From Prorocentrum cordatum (taxonomy: Eukaryota > Sar > Dinophyceae > Prorocentrales > Prorocentraceae): DNA of 64,000 nt. Both the position numbers and the translations under genes were made by a program. The stretch spans positions 12,501 to 76,500 of the forward strand of contig CAUYUJ010020677.1 of NCBI GenBank assembly GCA_963575745.1, given 5' to 3'. Each line of letters starts with the position of its first letter. Positions within the stretch are counted from its first letter, which is position 1. Positions 34,530 to 45,730 of the stretch are shown piece by piece. The notes below the pieces were generated by a model, which was not told where the DNA came from, searched no databases, and saw only the letters and a list, made by a program, of their open reading frames with translations.

Positions 34530-35380
34530 ACGTCGGACCCGACCGGCGTCTGCCCGCTTGGCCTCCGAGAGGCCGTGCGCTGCGGGGCAGATGGGTCGGG
34601 TCCGCACCCTCCCCCTTCTAGGGGAGGCTTCCTCCGCCCCTCTCCCAGGGCCGAACGTTGTGCGTGCACGCGCCAGGATCTGCGGGGTCGGAATGACAAA
34701 GTTCTTGCCCGGCACAAGTCTGCACGCGCTGGGAACGACCCCGCGGCTGCCCGCGGGGGCGCCCTCGCTCGGCAGGCCGCTTCCGTCTCTCGCTCGCGCC
34801 GTGCGGTGTGATGATGCCGTGCCGTGCTTCTGCCGCCTGGCATTGGGGCAGGATAGCAATACCGGGCCGCGTCTTGAGTTTCGACCCTGCGCCCGCTGGG
34901 GCTTCGTTCGGCCCATGGTGGCTTCGTTGCGGCCCAGGGTGGCCTGCTGCGTTCGCCGGCCCAAACGGAGGCTTCCCCTGGTGCAAGTGACCACGTGCTG
35001 TCGCTGGCCCGCCCGACCCGCTCTGGGGCGTGTGGCGGAGGGCTCTCCCCCGCGGGCCCGGCTGGCGTCTGCCCGCTTGGCCTCGGATAGGGGGCCAAAT
35101 GCGAACCCTACCCCTACCCCCCAAGAGTTCTGAGGGGGAGGGTGGGGTTCACTCCGTTCGGGAGCTACCGAGCGAAGTGAACCCCACCCTCCCCCTCAGA
35201 AACCGTGGGGGGTAGGGGTAGGGTTCGCATGTGGCCCCCTATCGGAGAGGCCGCGCGCTGCGGGGCAGATGCAGACGGGTCGGGTCCACGCCCTGCGCTC
35301 CTGGAGGGGGGCTCTCCTCCCCCCCCCCTGGGCCGAGCGCGGCGCGTGCAAGCGTCAGGATCTGCGCGCAGTCCCGCGGC
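34530..35380. repeat. Duplicated GC-rich unit, second copy interrupted
   Basis: GGCGTCTGCCCGCTTGGCCT and the following 130 bp (GCGCTGCGGGGCAGATG.., TCGGGTCC.CRCCCT, CAGGATCTGCG) occur at about 34540-34690 and again at about 35065-35375. The second copy is split by the foldback element at 35088-35241. Confidence 0.8.
35083..35246. mobile_element. 154-bp foldback element with TCGGA duplication
   Basis: 35088-35241 has 66-nt arms that are reverse complements with four mismatches. The left arm starts TAGGGGGCCAAATGCGAACC and the right arm ends GTTCGCATGTGGCCCCCTA. A 22-nt loop separates them. TCGGA flanks both sides (35083-35087, 35242-35246). The paralogous unit near 34560 has the uninterrupted sequence GGCCTCCGAGAGGCC, matching the joined flanks with one difference. 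There is no coding capacity. Confidence 0.85.
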
Positions 35381-35619
35381 CCGGCGAGGGCCCCCAGGGG
35401 CCGAACGTAACGAGAAGCATCAGTCCTGACTTTTCGCGACCCTCCTGCGTTGGGTTCTCGTTTTGAGTGGAGCACTGCGGTCGCTTAGGCCTCCTCTGCC
35501 CGCCTCCCTCCTCGTCGCTGCTCCCCTCCTGGCTGCCTGCGGCCCTGCCTGCTGCCTGCCTTCTGCCCTGCCGCCCACCTGCCGGCTGCCCTGCCTCCTC
35601 GCCGTCCCTCGGGGGCCTG

Positions 35620-36600
35620 CGAGTCCGTCGCCGCTTTCGAGGGGCGCGCTGGGAGGTCCAGAGGAGTGACGCCCCACGCAGACCTCAAGTATACCTTGCC
35701 GTCCCTCGGGGGCTGCGCTCCGCGAGTCCGTCGCCACTTTCGAGGGCTGCTGGTGGGTCCAGCGGAGTGACGCCCCACGCAGATCTAAAGTAATCCTCGT
35801 CATCCCTGGGGGGCTGCGATCTGCGAATCCGTCGCCACTTTCGAGGGGTGATGGGGGCTGCAGCGGAACGAAGCCCTACGCAGACCTAACTTAACAATCG
35901 CCGTCCCTTGAGGGTTGTCGACTTCGTCATGCCTGGGGGGCTGCGATCTGCGAAACGTTCGCAAGGTTCGAGAACTGCTTGGGCTCGAGCGGCGTGACGC
36001 CCCACGCAGACCTTGAGTAGGCCCATCCCGGGGAGCTGCCATATGCTACGTTGATGCCACGTTCGAGGTCTCCCGGGGTGTCCAAAGGAGCGACGCCCCA
36101 CGCAGACCTAATTTGGACCTCGCCATCCCTTAGGGGCTACGATCTGCGAAACTGTCGCCACTTTCGATGGCTACTTGGGGGCTCCAGCTGAGTGACGCTC
36201 CACGCAGACCCAAATTAGACCTCGCTATCCAGGGGGGGGGGGGGGGGGCGATCTGCGAACTTGTCGCTATTTTCCCGGGCTGCTTGGGAGTCCAGTGGAC
36301 CCATCCCTGAGGGGCTGCAATATTTGCGATTTTTTCTTCACTTTCGAGGGCTGCTGGGGGGTCCAGCGGAGTGACGCCCCACGCGGACCCCAAAGTGTAC
36401 CTCGCCGTCCCTGGGGGGCTGCGATCTGCGAGTCTGTCTCCGCGTTCGGAGGCCGCTGGGGGGGTCCAGCGGAGTGAGGCCCCGGGCTGACCTAAACTAG
36501 ACCTCGCCATCACTGGGGGCTGCGATGTGCGGAACTGCCGCCGCTACCGAGGGGTGCCTGGGGGGTCCAGCGGGGTGACGCCCCGCGGGTCCCGAAGGCT
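35620..36600 (+). repeat. Tandem repeat family H (about 110 bp)
   Basis: Eight to nine units with GTCCAGCGGAGTGACGCCCC, ACGCAGACCTAAA, CTCGCCATCCCTGGGGGGCT, GCGATCTGCGAA and GTCGCCACTTTCGAGGGCTG. Confidence 0.85.
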
Positions 36601-36770
36601 TGGCGGCGCGCCTGCGGGCGTTCCGCTCCCGCGGTGCACGGCGCAGGCAGGAGGCCGAACACCTGGCGGGCGAGGTCGGCCCCGCTCGCTTCCTGCACCA
36701 GCTGTGAACCGCTGATCCACTGGAGCGCCAGGGCAACGTGGCGCGGGCCGCGCGGCTTGTCCAGCGTTCC
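36590..36770 (-). CDS. Candidate exon on the minus strand, unknown
   Basis: The minus-strand frame reads RGPRHVALALQWISGSQLVQ, EASGADLARQVFGLLPAPCT, AGAERPQARR, with a coding-like hydrophobic pattern. It lies between family H and a CTCTCT/TTTTT tract. No family is recognised and the boundaries are uncertain. Confidence 0.3.
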
Positions 36771-37123
36771 ACTAGGAGACTGGCTGCCGCTCTCTCTCTC
36801 TCTCTCTCTTTTTTTCCATGCTGCCTCTTTTCTCGTCGTCCTCTTCCTGCTTCGCCGTCTCTCCGCGGTTGTCGCGCTACCTTGTCGGCCCCTCTCCCGT
36901 CGTTGTCCAGCTCCTCGTTCCCACCCCGTCTTCCTTTCTGAGCCTGGGACATCAGTGTTCGCATTTGGGTTGCTGCCCTGTGGGTCGCGCGAGGCGCTCA
37001 CTTCGCATAGCGAGCTGTGGTGTGCCAGGCTGCTCTGTACCAGCTCACCTTGTCATGTCGTGCTGATGGGTTGGACACGTCGCACGGTGCATGCCAGACG
37101 CTGCATGTCAGGGACCTTCGCAG

Positions 37124-37259
37124 GACGCTGACGATGCGCGCGCACCGCGAGATGGGCGCGGGCGTGGACCTGCACGCCAGCTGGTGGGGCATGGTGGTGG
37201 ATGTCATAGACGACGAGCCCGGACAGCCGGGGCTGAGGCTCCAGGACACGATCGTGGAG
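37124..37259 (+). CDS. PDZ-like domain exon
   Basis: The frame reads TLTMRAHREMGAGVDLHASW, WGMVVDVIDDEPGQPGLRLQ, DTIVEA. 'GMVVDVIDDEPGQPGLRLQDTIVEANG' is the core of a PDZ fold (strand, P-G-x-x-GL, then the G/Q-D-x-I-V strand). The acceptor CTTCGCAG ends at 37123 and a GC donor (GAG|GCCGGG) starts at 37260. A GTC microsatellite begins in the following intron. Neighbouring exons were not found, so the whole protein is unknown. Confidence 0.5.
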
Positions 37260-37269
37260 GCCGGGCGGA

Positions 37270-37326
37270 GGGGCGTCCCGTCGCTGTCGTCGTCGTCTTG
37301 GTTGCCGTCGTCGTCGTCCCCGTCCC

Positions 37327-37367
<41 letters not shown>

Positions 37368-37375
37368 TCGTCAGC

Positions 37376-37428
<53 letters not shown>

Positions 37429-37430
37429 CC
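37270..37430. repeat. (GTC)n / (GTCCTC)n microsatellite
   Basis: TCGTCG and CCTCGT repeats directly after the PDZ-like exon, as also seen after the TPR exon at 1581. Confidence 0.9.
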
Positions 37431-37726
37431 CCCGAGATCCCGGCGTCGAATTTTGTCCACACCGCGCCATCCTGCCTCGCTTCGGGCCCCCGGGAACGAC
37501 CGTGGATGGCCGGGCGGTGCGGGCTTGGAGACGGAGAGGGGGGGAGAGCCGAGGCCGCCCCTCGCCGCGACGAAGGGCAGGAGGCATCGGCATCCGTGTG
37601 CGGAGCTCCGCGCGGCTTTCTCCGTCGGCGCTGGGCCCCCCCCCTGGGGTCCAGCGCCGATCCCAAGAGATCCGCGCCAACCGCCGGAATGCATGCTCAT
37701 GCCGCCTTTCGGGAGCCTTGAGACGG

Positions 37727-37967
37727 GGGTCAACGCAAACGGGGGTCAGCCAGAGCGCCAGGTCTTGCAGGATCCTGCGAAGACCTCCCCTGGCTGACCC
37801 GGGTTAGCGAGCCGCTTGTGGCCGCGAGGCGGCCGCGCATATTGGCTGACCCGGGTTTGCGAACACCTGCGTTGCAGTGTTTGTTTCCTACATTGCAGTG
37901 TTTTGATTTCCTGCTGACCCGGGTCTGGATTGACACGGGTCAGAAGATCCCCGAGCCTTGTTGTTCC
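37727..37967 (+). mobile_element. Two-copy element with GACCCGGGTC palindromes, copy 1
   Basis: Starts GGGGGTCAACGCAAACGGGG then GTCAGCCAGAGCGCC. Contains CTGGCTGACCCGGGTT in inverted relation to the start. Ends TGACCCGGGTCTGGATTGAC then ACGGGTCAGAAGATCCCCGAG. The second copy is at 50551-50787. Confidence 0.7.
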
Positions 37968-38059
37968 TCCAGGGAGGGAGACGAGGAGGCGTATAGCCCA
38001 GCCGCGTCGTGGGAAACATCACGACGGCCGTCTTCGCCTTGGGGGGGGGGGCCTTTGCT

Positions 38060-38300
38060 GGGCCCCAGGGCCGTCAAAAGATGATTCAGGACGAGAGACA
38101 GGTCCCCACCCAGACATGCGACGTCTTGATTTCTCAGTGCGCGGTCCCTGGAAGTCCCGACCCGTTCCCCAGGGCCGGCTTTTCATCTTGAGGAGTTGGT
38201 TGACGGTCCCGCGGTCTGGCGAGAGTCGCCATAGGCCATATACGACGGTAAAAACATATTCTGGCGAAGGGACCAACCATATGCATTTGTGGATACCGCA
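38060..38300. repeat. Fragment of family J
   Basis: GGGCCCCAGGGCCGTCAAAA then AGATGATTCAGGA and CCAGGGCCGGCTTTTCATC. Related to parts of 54515-54690 and 59940-60237. Confidence 0.45.
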
Positions 38301-38309
38301 GTTCTGAGG

Positions 38310-39840
38310 ATCGTCTTCGGTGGAGCTCCCTTTGGGGCCACGAAACATGTGAGGGATGTGGAGACAATGGCGGGGAACCTCAGGCGAGGATGGCCACTCG
38401 GGCATTAGGTGGAGCTAGTCCCCTATGGGGCCAGGAAGCGTGTCGTGGGTGTGCCGAAATGGGCGGGAAGCCCCATGCGAGGACGGCCAGTGGGGCCTCA
38501 GGTCGAGCTCCCTGTCGGGTCGGGACGCGTGCGAGGGGTGCGCCGAAATATGCGGGGGACCGCATGCGAGGACGGCCACTGAGGCCTGAGGTGGAGCTCC
38601 CTATTGGGCCAGGAAGCGTTTGAGGAGTGTGCCGAAGTAGGCAGGACAGCGCAGGCAATAGGTGGCACTGCCTGTAGAGCTAGGAAGCGTGAGAGCAGTG
38701 TGCCGAAATGGGCGGGGAACCGCAGGCGAGGACGGCCACCGAGATCTTCTGTGGAGCTCCTTGTGGGGCCGCGAACCGTGTGAGGGGTTTGCCGAGATTT
38801 GTGGGAATTGCGCGTGAGGGCTGCCACCGAGGCCTCAAGTGGAGCTCCATGTTGGGCCCGGAAGCGTGTGAGGGGTGTGCCGAAATGAGTGGGGAACCGC
38901 ATGCGAGGACGGCCTCTGAGGCCTTAAAGGGAGTTACTTTAATGGGTCAGGAAGCGTGTGAAGGGTGTGCGGAAATCGGCGTGGAACCGCATGCGAGGAC
39001 GGCCATTGGGGCTTGCGGTGGAGCTTTCAATTGGGCCGCGAAGCGTGCGAGGGATGTGCCGACATGGCCAGAGCACCGCAGGCGAGGACGGCCATTGAGG
39101 CCTCAGGTGGAATTACATGTGGAGCCAGGAAGCGTGTGAGGGGTGCTTTGAAATAAGCGGGGTACCGCAGGCGAGGACGGCCACTGAGGTCTGACGTGGA
39201 GCTTCGGTGAAGCTCCTTGTGGGGCCCCGACACGTGCGAGTGGTGTGGGCAAACTTATCAGAAGCGCATGCGAACCTCCCCATCCTGGAGGCATTAGTCC
39301 GTGGGGCCCCGAAGCGTGTGAGTGGTGGGTCAGAACTCGTAAGGTCCGCATGCGGCTCCCCCCTCCTGGGGGCTTCGGTGGAGCTTCCTGTGGGGCCTCG
39401 GAGCGTGTGACGGGTGAGCCGAAATTGGTAAGAATCACATGCGACCCTCCCCTTTTTGGGAGCGTCGGTGGAGCCCCGTGTGGTGCCGCGAAACATGTGA
39501 TGAGGTGTGCCGATGGGTGGGGAACCGCATTCGAACCCGCCCTCCTGGGGGCTTCCTTGGAGCTCCCCATGGGGTCACAAAACGTGTGAGGGGTGCGCCG
39601 AAATGGGCAAGCGCCTCATGCGACCCCCCCCCCCCCCCCTGGGGGCTTCGGTGGAGCTCCCTGGGGAGCCACCGAGCGTGTGAGGGGTGCGGCGACATAA
39701 GGGGTGAAACTGCATGCGAACCCTATCACTGCTGCTTTCTGTGGAGCTCCCTATGGGGCCGCGAAGCGTGTGAGGGGTGCGCCCAACTGGGGGTCAAAAC
39801 TGCCTGCAAACCCTGTTTCTGGTGCCTTCTGTGGAGCCGC
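38310..39840 (+). repeat. Family A array 4 (largest)
   Basis: About seventeen units with GGTGGAGCTCCCTATGGGGC, AGGAAGCGTGTGAGGGGTGT, GCCGAAATGGGCGGG and GCATGCGAGGACGGCCACTG. The last third (39200 onward) uses a different spacer (CCCCCCTCCTGGGGGCTTC). Confidence 0.9.
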
Positions 39841-39869
39841 CTAAAGAGAGGTGGCCCCCCCCCGACGGG

Positions 39870-40150
39870 GAAAGCATGCCAGGCATGACATGAAGTCAAT
39901 GAGTCCAGGCCTCCTAGACGGGGTCCGAGTATATTGGATCGAATGATCGCTCCTCGTCGAAGATGCGGCTTGATGCAGAGCCAGATGTTTTCCACGCCGA
40001 TGGCGCCGATGCGTCGCCCATGCATGGGCGATGAATTGGCGATACATCGGCGATGCGGCGCGATCCTCCTTCCCCATCTTCTCGGACCCTATATGGGAGG
40101 GAAGTAATGGGTATTGGATTCGTAAGTGGATCAGTCTAGAATGCCAGTGA
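39870..40150. other. Short unique stretch with GGCGAT words
   Basis: Contains CGTCGCCCATGCATGGGCGA, a near-perfect palindrome at about 40010-40030, and neighbouring GGCGATGCGGC repeats. No gene. Confidence 0.4.
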
Positions 40151-40350
40151 TTCGGCGGCGAGCGAGGGGGGGAAGTGAGAAGGAGAGGCCTTCTCAGAAG
40201 GTGGCGGGACTTCTCAGCAGCCCTCGCGCATTATGATCAGTTGTCTGTGTCATCGGGAATGGTTTTGACAACTTCTCAGAAGGCCGGGGGGACTTCCGAG
40301 CCTTCCGAGAAGGCCCGCCCTTTCTCACTTCCCCCCTCGCTCGCCGCCAA
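40151..40350. mobile_element. MITE-like inverted-repeat element, copy 2
   Basis: Ends TTCGGCGGCGAGCGAGGGGG / CCCCCCTCGCTCGCCGCCAA are inverted repeats. AAGTGAGAAGG and its complement lie just inside. Confidence 0.75.
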
Positions 40351-40559
40351 GAGATGAGGCTCTGACGTCTCTCTTGCTTTTGCGCGAACCCCTTTCCGTC
40401 CCCAGGGGCATGGCCCCTTGCGGCACACCGCGCCGTGTGTAGTAATTAGCGCCTTCGGCGCGCCGTGTGCTGCCCGCGACGGGCATCGCCTTGGGGCTGG
40501 CGGCGGGTGGTGCTCCCCCCCCCTCCCTCCCCAGCGCTACATTGTGGAATTGGGAGCAC

Positions 40560-40730
40560 GGGGAGGAGGAGGCGGAGAAGGAGGAGGAGGAGGAGGAGGA
40601 GGAGGAAGAGGAGGAGGAGGAGGAAGAGGAGGAGTAGGAGGAGGAGGAGGGAGGGGGATGATGATGATGAGGAGGAGGAGGAGGAGGAGGCGAAGGAGGA
40701 GGAGGAGGAGCAGGAGAGAGAGGCGGAGTA
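40560..40730. repeat. (GGA)n tract
   Basis: GGAGGA repeat with a GATGAT interruption, directly upstream of the KH-like exon. Confidence 0.9.
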
Positions 40731-40775
40731 GGTGAACAAGGAACTTGTGCCCAATCACGTCGTGCCGTCGGTGAG

Positions 40776-41099
40776 GTCAGCGGGACGTCGCTGCGGGAGC
40801 TTGAGCCGGAGGATTGCGAGCAGCGGTTTGCGGACATCTTCGGCGACGGCTCCGTCGCGACGGTGGAGCCCCACGTGCAGTTGCCTGGCAGTCTCAACGC
40901 CGAGGGTGTCGAGGTGGACCGTGATTCCTTGCGGGCCGACTCGGAGCGCTTTGCGGCCGACTGGGGCGTCGAGGTGACCGTGGAGGAGGCTGGCAGCGGC
41001 GGCCACTTTAAGATCTTGCTCGAGGGCCCCCAGTCGGCAGTGAAGGCGGCCAAGGAAGATCTTCGAAAGATGATGTCGTTCTACGCGGGCGAGGGCTGA
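40776..41099 (+). CDS. 3'-terminal exon with KH-like C-terminus
   Basis: From acceptor GTGAG (phase 0) the frame reads VSGTSLRELEPEDCEQRFAD, IFGDGS, then VEVDRDSLRADSERFAADWG, VEVTVEEAGSGGHFKILLEG, PQSAVKAAKEDLRKMMSFYA, GEG and a TGA stop. The end ('V.VEVTVEE...FKILLEGP..AVKAAKEDL..M') has the strand-strand-helix pattern of a KH RNA-binding domain, including 'I.LEGP..AV..A'. The GXXG loop is not evident in this exon, so the assignment is tentative. Codons are strongly GC-ending. Earlier exons are not identified. Confidence 0.5.
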   Translation, partial: VSGTSLRELEPEDCEQRFADIFGDGSVATVEPHVQLPGSLNAEGVEVDRDSLRADSERFAADWGVEVTVEEAGSGGHFKILLEGPQSAVKAAKEDLRKMMSFYAGEG

Positions 41100-41189
41100 G
41101 CCGACTCCCGACGGTGATGCAGCCAAGGCGGTCCCTGTGGTCCTGCAGGTGCTCGCGCGTCGCGCTTCTCTGGCCCCCCTTGTACTCTT

Positions 41190-41401
41190 CCGCCCCTCCT
41201 CCTCCTTCTCCTCCTCCTCCTCCTCCTCCCCTCCTCCTCCTCCTCCTCCTCCTCCTCCTCCTCCTCCTCTTTCTTCTCCTCCTCCTCCTTCTCCTCCTCC
41301 TCCTCCTTCTCCTCCTCCTCTTCCTCCTCCTCCTCCTCTCCTCCTCCTCCTCCTCGTCCTCCTCCTCCTCCTCCTCCTCCCTCCTCCTCCTCCTCCTCCT
41401 C

Positions 41402-41432
<31 letters not shown>

Positions 41433-41700
41433 TCCTCCTCCCTCCTCCTCCTCCCCTCTCCTCCTCCTCCTCCTCCTCTCCTCCTCCTCCTCTTCCTCCT
41501 CCTCCTCTCCCTCCTCTCCTCCTCCTCCTCCTCCTCTCCTCCTCCTCCTCCTCCTCCTCCTCCTCCCCACCCTCCCCCTCCTCCTCCTCTTCCTCCTCCT
41601 CCTCCTCCTCCTCCTCCCCTCTCCTCGTTCTCCTCCTCCTCCTCCTTCCTCCTCCTCCTCCTCCTCCTCCTCCTCCTCCTCCTCGCCGCCCGCTCCCCTC
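41190..41700. repeat. (CTC)n polypyrimidine tract
   Basis: TCC/CTC repeats throughout. Pro/Ser/Leu and Arg/Glu frames are artefacts. Confidence 0.95.
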
Positions 41701-41747
41701 CGTCGCCCCCCCCCCCCCCCTCGCCGGCGGCGCCGCGCCCGGGGAAC

Positions 41748-41960
41748 GAGAATCAGAAGAGGCGAAACCCTCCCTCTGAAGGCTCACGGGGGCCTCCGGC
41801 CTGCAGAGAAGCTTCCCCGAGCCTTCCTCTCCGAAACCGCAAAGGAGGCTTCTCAGACGGCGGGAGGGGGCCTCCGAGAAGCCCCGCCGCTCTCCGAGAA
41901 GGCCCGCCCCCTCTCAGCCCGAGCCTCCCCCGCCTCTCGGCCGTCTCTCCCCCAACCCTT
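41748..41960. repeat. AAGGCCTTC-rich segment related to the MITE-like family
   Basis: Short palindromes such as GAGGCTTCTCAGACGG and CCGAGAAGGCCCGCC resemble the interior of the elements at 3053 and 40151. The terminal repeats are not preserved. Confidence 0.4.
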
Positions 41961-42314
41961 CTCCCTTGGAGGCCGCGTACCCTGGGGGGGGGGGCGACGA
42001 AAGAGGGGGGGCAGCGCGGGCGGCAGAACAGGGGGCCCTTTATCGGGCCCCTACGTATACGGGGGCCTTGTCGGGCCCAGCAGGGGGCCCGAGAAGAATA
42101 CCTTTCTCCCCCCCCTCCTTCATCGCCCCCCATCAATTCGCGCCCAGCTCCCCGCCCCGCCTCTGCCTCGGGGGCGTCGGGGCGGCCCGGCGTGAGACCC
42201 TCCTACCCCGACCGGGGCGGCTCAGACCCCAGCGCGGTGCGCCGCGCGGGCCAGGCACCGACTGGAAGAGAGGCAGCGACCGCTTTCCGACCTCCTTCTC
42301 TGCGTCGTCGTCCT

Positions 42315-42510
42315 GCTGCTCCTCCTCCTCCTCCTCCTCCTCCTCCTCCTCCTCCTCCTCCTCCTCCTCCTCCTCAACCTCCACCTCTTCATCCTCCTCC
42401 TCCTCCTCCTCCTCCTCCTCCTCCTCCTCCTCCTCCTCCTCCCTGCACTTTCTCCTCCTCCTCCTCCTCCCCCTCCTCCTCCTCCTCCTCCTCCTCCTCC
42501 TCCTCCTGGT
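42315..42510. repeat. (CTC)n tract
   Basis: Pure TCC repeats with few interruptions, followed by GGTTATGGTTATGG. The following 42820-43310 is mostly purine (GGGA, AGAC and GGA repeats). Confidence 0.9.
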
Positions 42511-43589
42511 TATGGTTATGGTTGTGGTTCGGAAAACCCCGAGTGTGGAGTTCGGCCTGCTCTGGGCAAAGCTGGTCCTGGTATGTTCCCCCCCAGCGGC
42601 AGCGAGTGTTGTGCCCAGCCCCGCTCGGGGCGGTCGGCGGTTGGGCAAGTGACCTCTGCTCGGCCCAGTTCCCCTTCGGCACGCCTCCGCGAGCGCGCGG
42701 GCAGTTTTGGTGCCCTTCGGGGAGCCGCCAGGCCGCGCTGTCGGTCGCCACGGCCTTCTGAGGAGCCATGTGGAAGTCGCGCCCCTGCCTGTTCCTCCAA
42801 CAAGTAACACCCACCACGACGCGGAAGGGGAGGGGGAGAGGGGAGGAGAACGGACGGAAGGAACAATGGAGGAGGGAAGGGAAAGAGGAAGGGAGGGAGG
42901 GAGGACAGCATGGACGGAGGGAACAGGGAACGACAGGAGCACGGGGGGAAGGGACGGGAGAGAGGGGAGGGCAGGGATATATCAATCTATCAGTATATAC
43001 AGAGAGAGAGAGAGACAGAAAGACAGACGGACAGACAGACAGACAGAGGGAGGGATAGAGAGAGAGAGGGGAGGGGAAGGAAGGGGGGGAGCGGGAGAGA
43101 GCAAGGACAGGGGCAGAAGGGAGGACGAACACAATCGAAAGACAACAAGGCCCCATAATAAAGGTATGCGCAGCAGAGGGGGAGGGCGAGGAGAAGCGCC
43201 TCAACGCCAAATGGCGGTTGCGGCAAGGGGAGGAGGAGGAGGAGGAGGAGGAGGAGGAGGAAGAGGAGGAGAAGGAGGAGGAGGGGGGAGGCGGAGGATC
43301 CAGAGCCTAGACAACTGAGGACAGTTTCTAGAGACAGTAGCGCTGGTCAATAAGGTGCAGGGAGCTGACCTATTCAAACTTCCAAGCCAGCAAGGCCAGC
43401 GAAAAGAGGACACCCACATTCCAGACACGCGAGCAAACAGCCCTTACCCAGGCACGAAGGCGACCAAGCGACCCACGCCCTGGCACGAGCCCCAGCGACA
43501 CAGACCCACAACCCAGGCACGGTGGCAGGATGAGCCGAAGGCAACCAGATCCCCCGCCCCCTGCTTGCAGTTGTGCACGGCGTGCTGGA

Positions 43590-44560
43590 TGAGCTGGTTT
43601 TGGTTTTGGTTCTTTTTCCAAAAGAACTGCCCAGTGGGCTCCGGCAGAACCCGCCGGCCACCCGGAAAATCCCCAAACGTGCTCAACGACCGGAAAAAAT
43701 CCTCCAAAAAACGGCCGTTTCGCTCGGGACATCTTCAAAAAATCGCGAAGATGGCCCAAGATGGCCTCCAAGTCCGCCCGAGATGGTCCAAGACGGCCTC
43801 CAAAACGGCCCAAGAGAGTCCAAGACGGCCCAAGACGGCCCAAGAGGCCCCCCAGAGGCCTGCCAGACGGCCCAAGAGGCCAAAATCATTGATTTTCCAT
43901 TGGTTTTTGAAGGATTTTGGCATTTGCGCCTTTTCGGCTCTCCGACGGCTCAAGACGGCCCAAGAAGCCCCCAAGATCGCCCAAGAGGCCCCCAAGATGA
44001 CCCAAGTGGCCTCCAAGATGGCCCCTCGAGGGCCCCAAGACGGCCCAAGAGGCCTCCAACACGCCCAAGATGGCCTCCAGACGCCCAAGATGGCCTCCAA
44101 GACGGCCCTGGAGCGCCCCAAGAGGGTCCCCCGTTGGCCCAGAAAGGCCCCCAAAACGGCTCCGACGGCGTCAGACGTGCCAGGAACCCACCAAGATGGC
44201 CGAAGTTGGCTCGAAGCTGGCCCAAAAGGGCCCAAGAGGCCCCCAAGAGGGCCTCCAGGAAGGCCAAAAGATGCCAAAATCACTGATTTTCCCAAGGTTT
44301 TTGATGGATTTGGGCATTTCCCTTTTTTCGGCCTTCCGACGGCCCGAGACGGCCCAAGAGCCCCCAAAGATCGCCGAAAGATCGCCCAAGAGGCCTCCAA
44401 GACGGCGACGATGACCATCAAGACGCCCACGTGTTCCCCGAAGGCTTTCCAAACCGATTCGGGGAACACATGGTCCGATGGCTTGGCAGGTCTGGCCTCA
44501 ACGTTCGGCCACATAGGCGCTTCCACAAAGGCAGGGGGCGGCGGTGATTCGCCGTAGGCG
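43590..44560 (+). repeat. Family G block, copy 1 (CCAAGAYGGCC array)
   Basis: A leader (GGCGTGCTGG, CCAAAAGAACT, CGCCGGCCACC.GGAAAATC, CGTTTCGCTCGGGACATC) is followed by about seventy imperfect 11-12-bp units (CCAAGATGGCC, CCAAGACGGCC, CCAAGAGGCC). AT-rich inserts (TTTTGAAGGATTTTGGCATT) interrupt, and it closes CCCACGTGTTCCCCGAAGGC through GGCGGTGATTCGCCGTAGG. Long frames on both strands are artefacts of the 11-mer. Confidence 0.9.
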
Positions 44561-44599
44561 TCTTCGATCCGCCGCCCCCTGTTGATTCATCACAGTGGT

Positions 44600-45730
44600 G
44601 CCTGGCGTGCTGGACCCTCTCCTTTTTTCTTCAAAAGAACTCCCTCTGGGGCTCCGGCGCGTCCCGCCGGCCACCTGGAAAATCGCTCCGTCGTCGCCAA
44701 CAACGGCCGTTTCGCTAGGGACATCCTCAAAAAACAGCGAAGATGGCCCAAGATGGCCTGCAAGATGCCTCCAAGACAGCCAAGATGGCCTCCAAGACGG
44801 CTAAGATGGCCCCAAGATGCATCCAAGACGGCCCAAGATGGCCTCAATATGGTCTAAGACTGCCCAAAAGGCCTCCAAGACGGCCCAAGAGGCCTCCAAG
44901 AGTTCCTCCAGGAAGGCCCGACGAGGCCAAAATCCTGGATTTTCCTCAAGCTTTTGAAGGATTTTGGCATTTGCGCCTTTTTGTGCTTTCTGACGGCCCG
45001 TGACGGCCCCAGAGGCCCCCGAGGTCGCCCCAAGATCGCCCAAGAGGCCTCCAAGATGGCCCCAGAACGGCCCAAGAGGCTCGCAAGACGGCCCCAAGCG
45101 GGCGCCAAGACGGCCCAAGAGGCCCCGAAGACGCCCAAGATGGCCTCTCAGACGGCCCTGGAGCACCCCAAGAGGGCCCCAAGTTGGCCCAGAAAGGCGC
45201 CCGAAACGGCTTCCGACGGCGTCAGACGGGCCAGGAGCCCACCAAGATGGCCGAAGGTTGCTCGCAGCTGGCCCAAGACGGCCCAAGAGGCCTCCAAGAG
45301 GGCCTCCAGGAAGGCCCGAAAAGGCCAAAAAGAGTGATTTTCTAAGGTGTTTGAAGGATTTGGACATTTGCTTCGTTTCGGCCTTCCGACGGTCCGATAC
45401 GGCCCAAGAGCTCCCCAAAGATCGCCCAAGGATTGCCCAAGAGGCCTCCAAGATGGCCCCAGAACGGCCCCAGAGGCGCCCAAGACGGCCCCAAGAGGCC
45501 CCCAAGACGGCCCAAGATGCTTCCAAGACGCTCAAGATGGCCTCCAAGACGCCCAAGATGGCCTTCAGGCGGCCAAGATGACCTTCAAGATGCCCACGTG
45601 TTCCCCGAAGGCTTTCCACACCGATTCGGGGAACATATGGTCCGATAGCTCTGGCCTCAACGTTCAGCCACATAGGCGCTTCCACAAAGGCAGGGGGCTG
45701 CGGTGATTCGCCGTAGGGGTCTTCGATAAG
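44600..45730 (+). repeat. Family G block, copy 2
   Basis: Same leader, 11-mer array, two TTTTGAAGGATTTTGGCATT-type inserts and closing sequence as copy 1, in direct tandem order. Confidence 0.9.
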
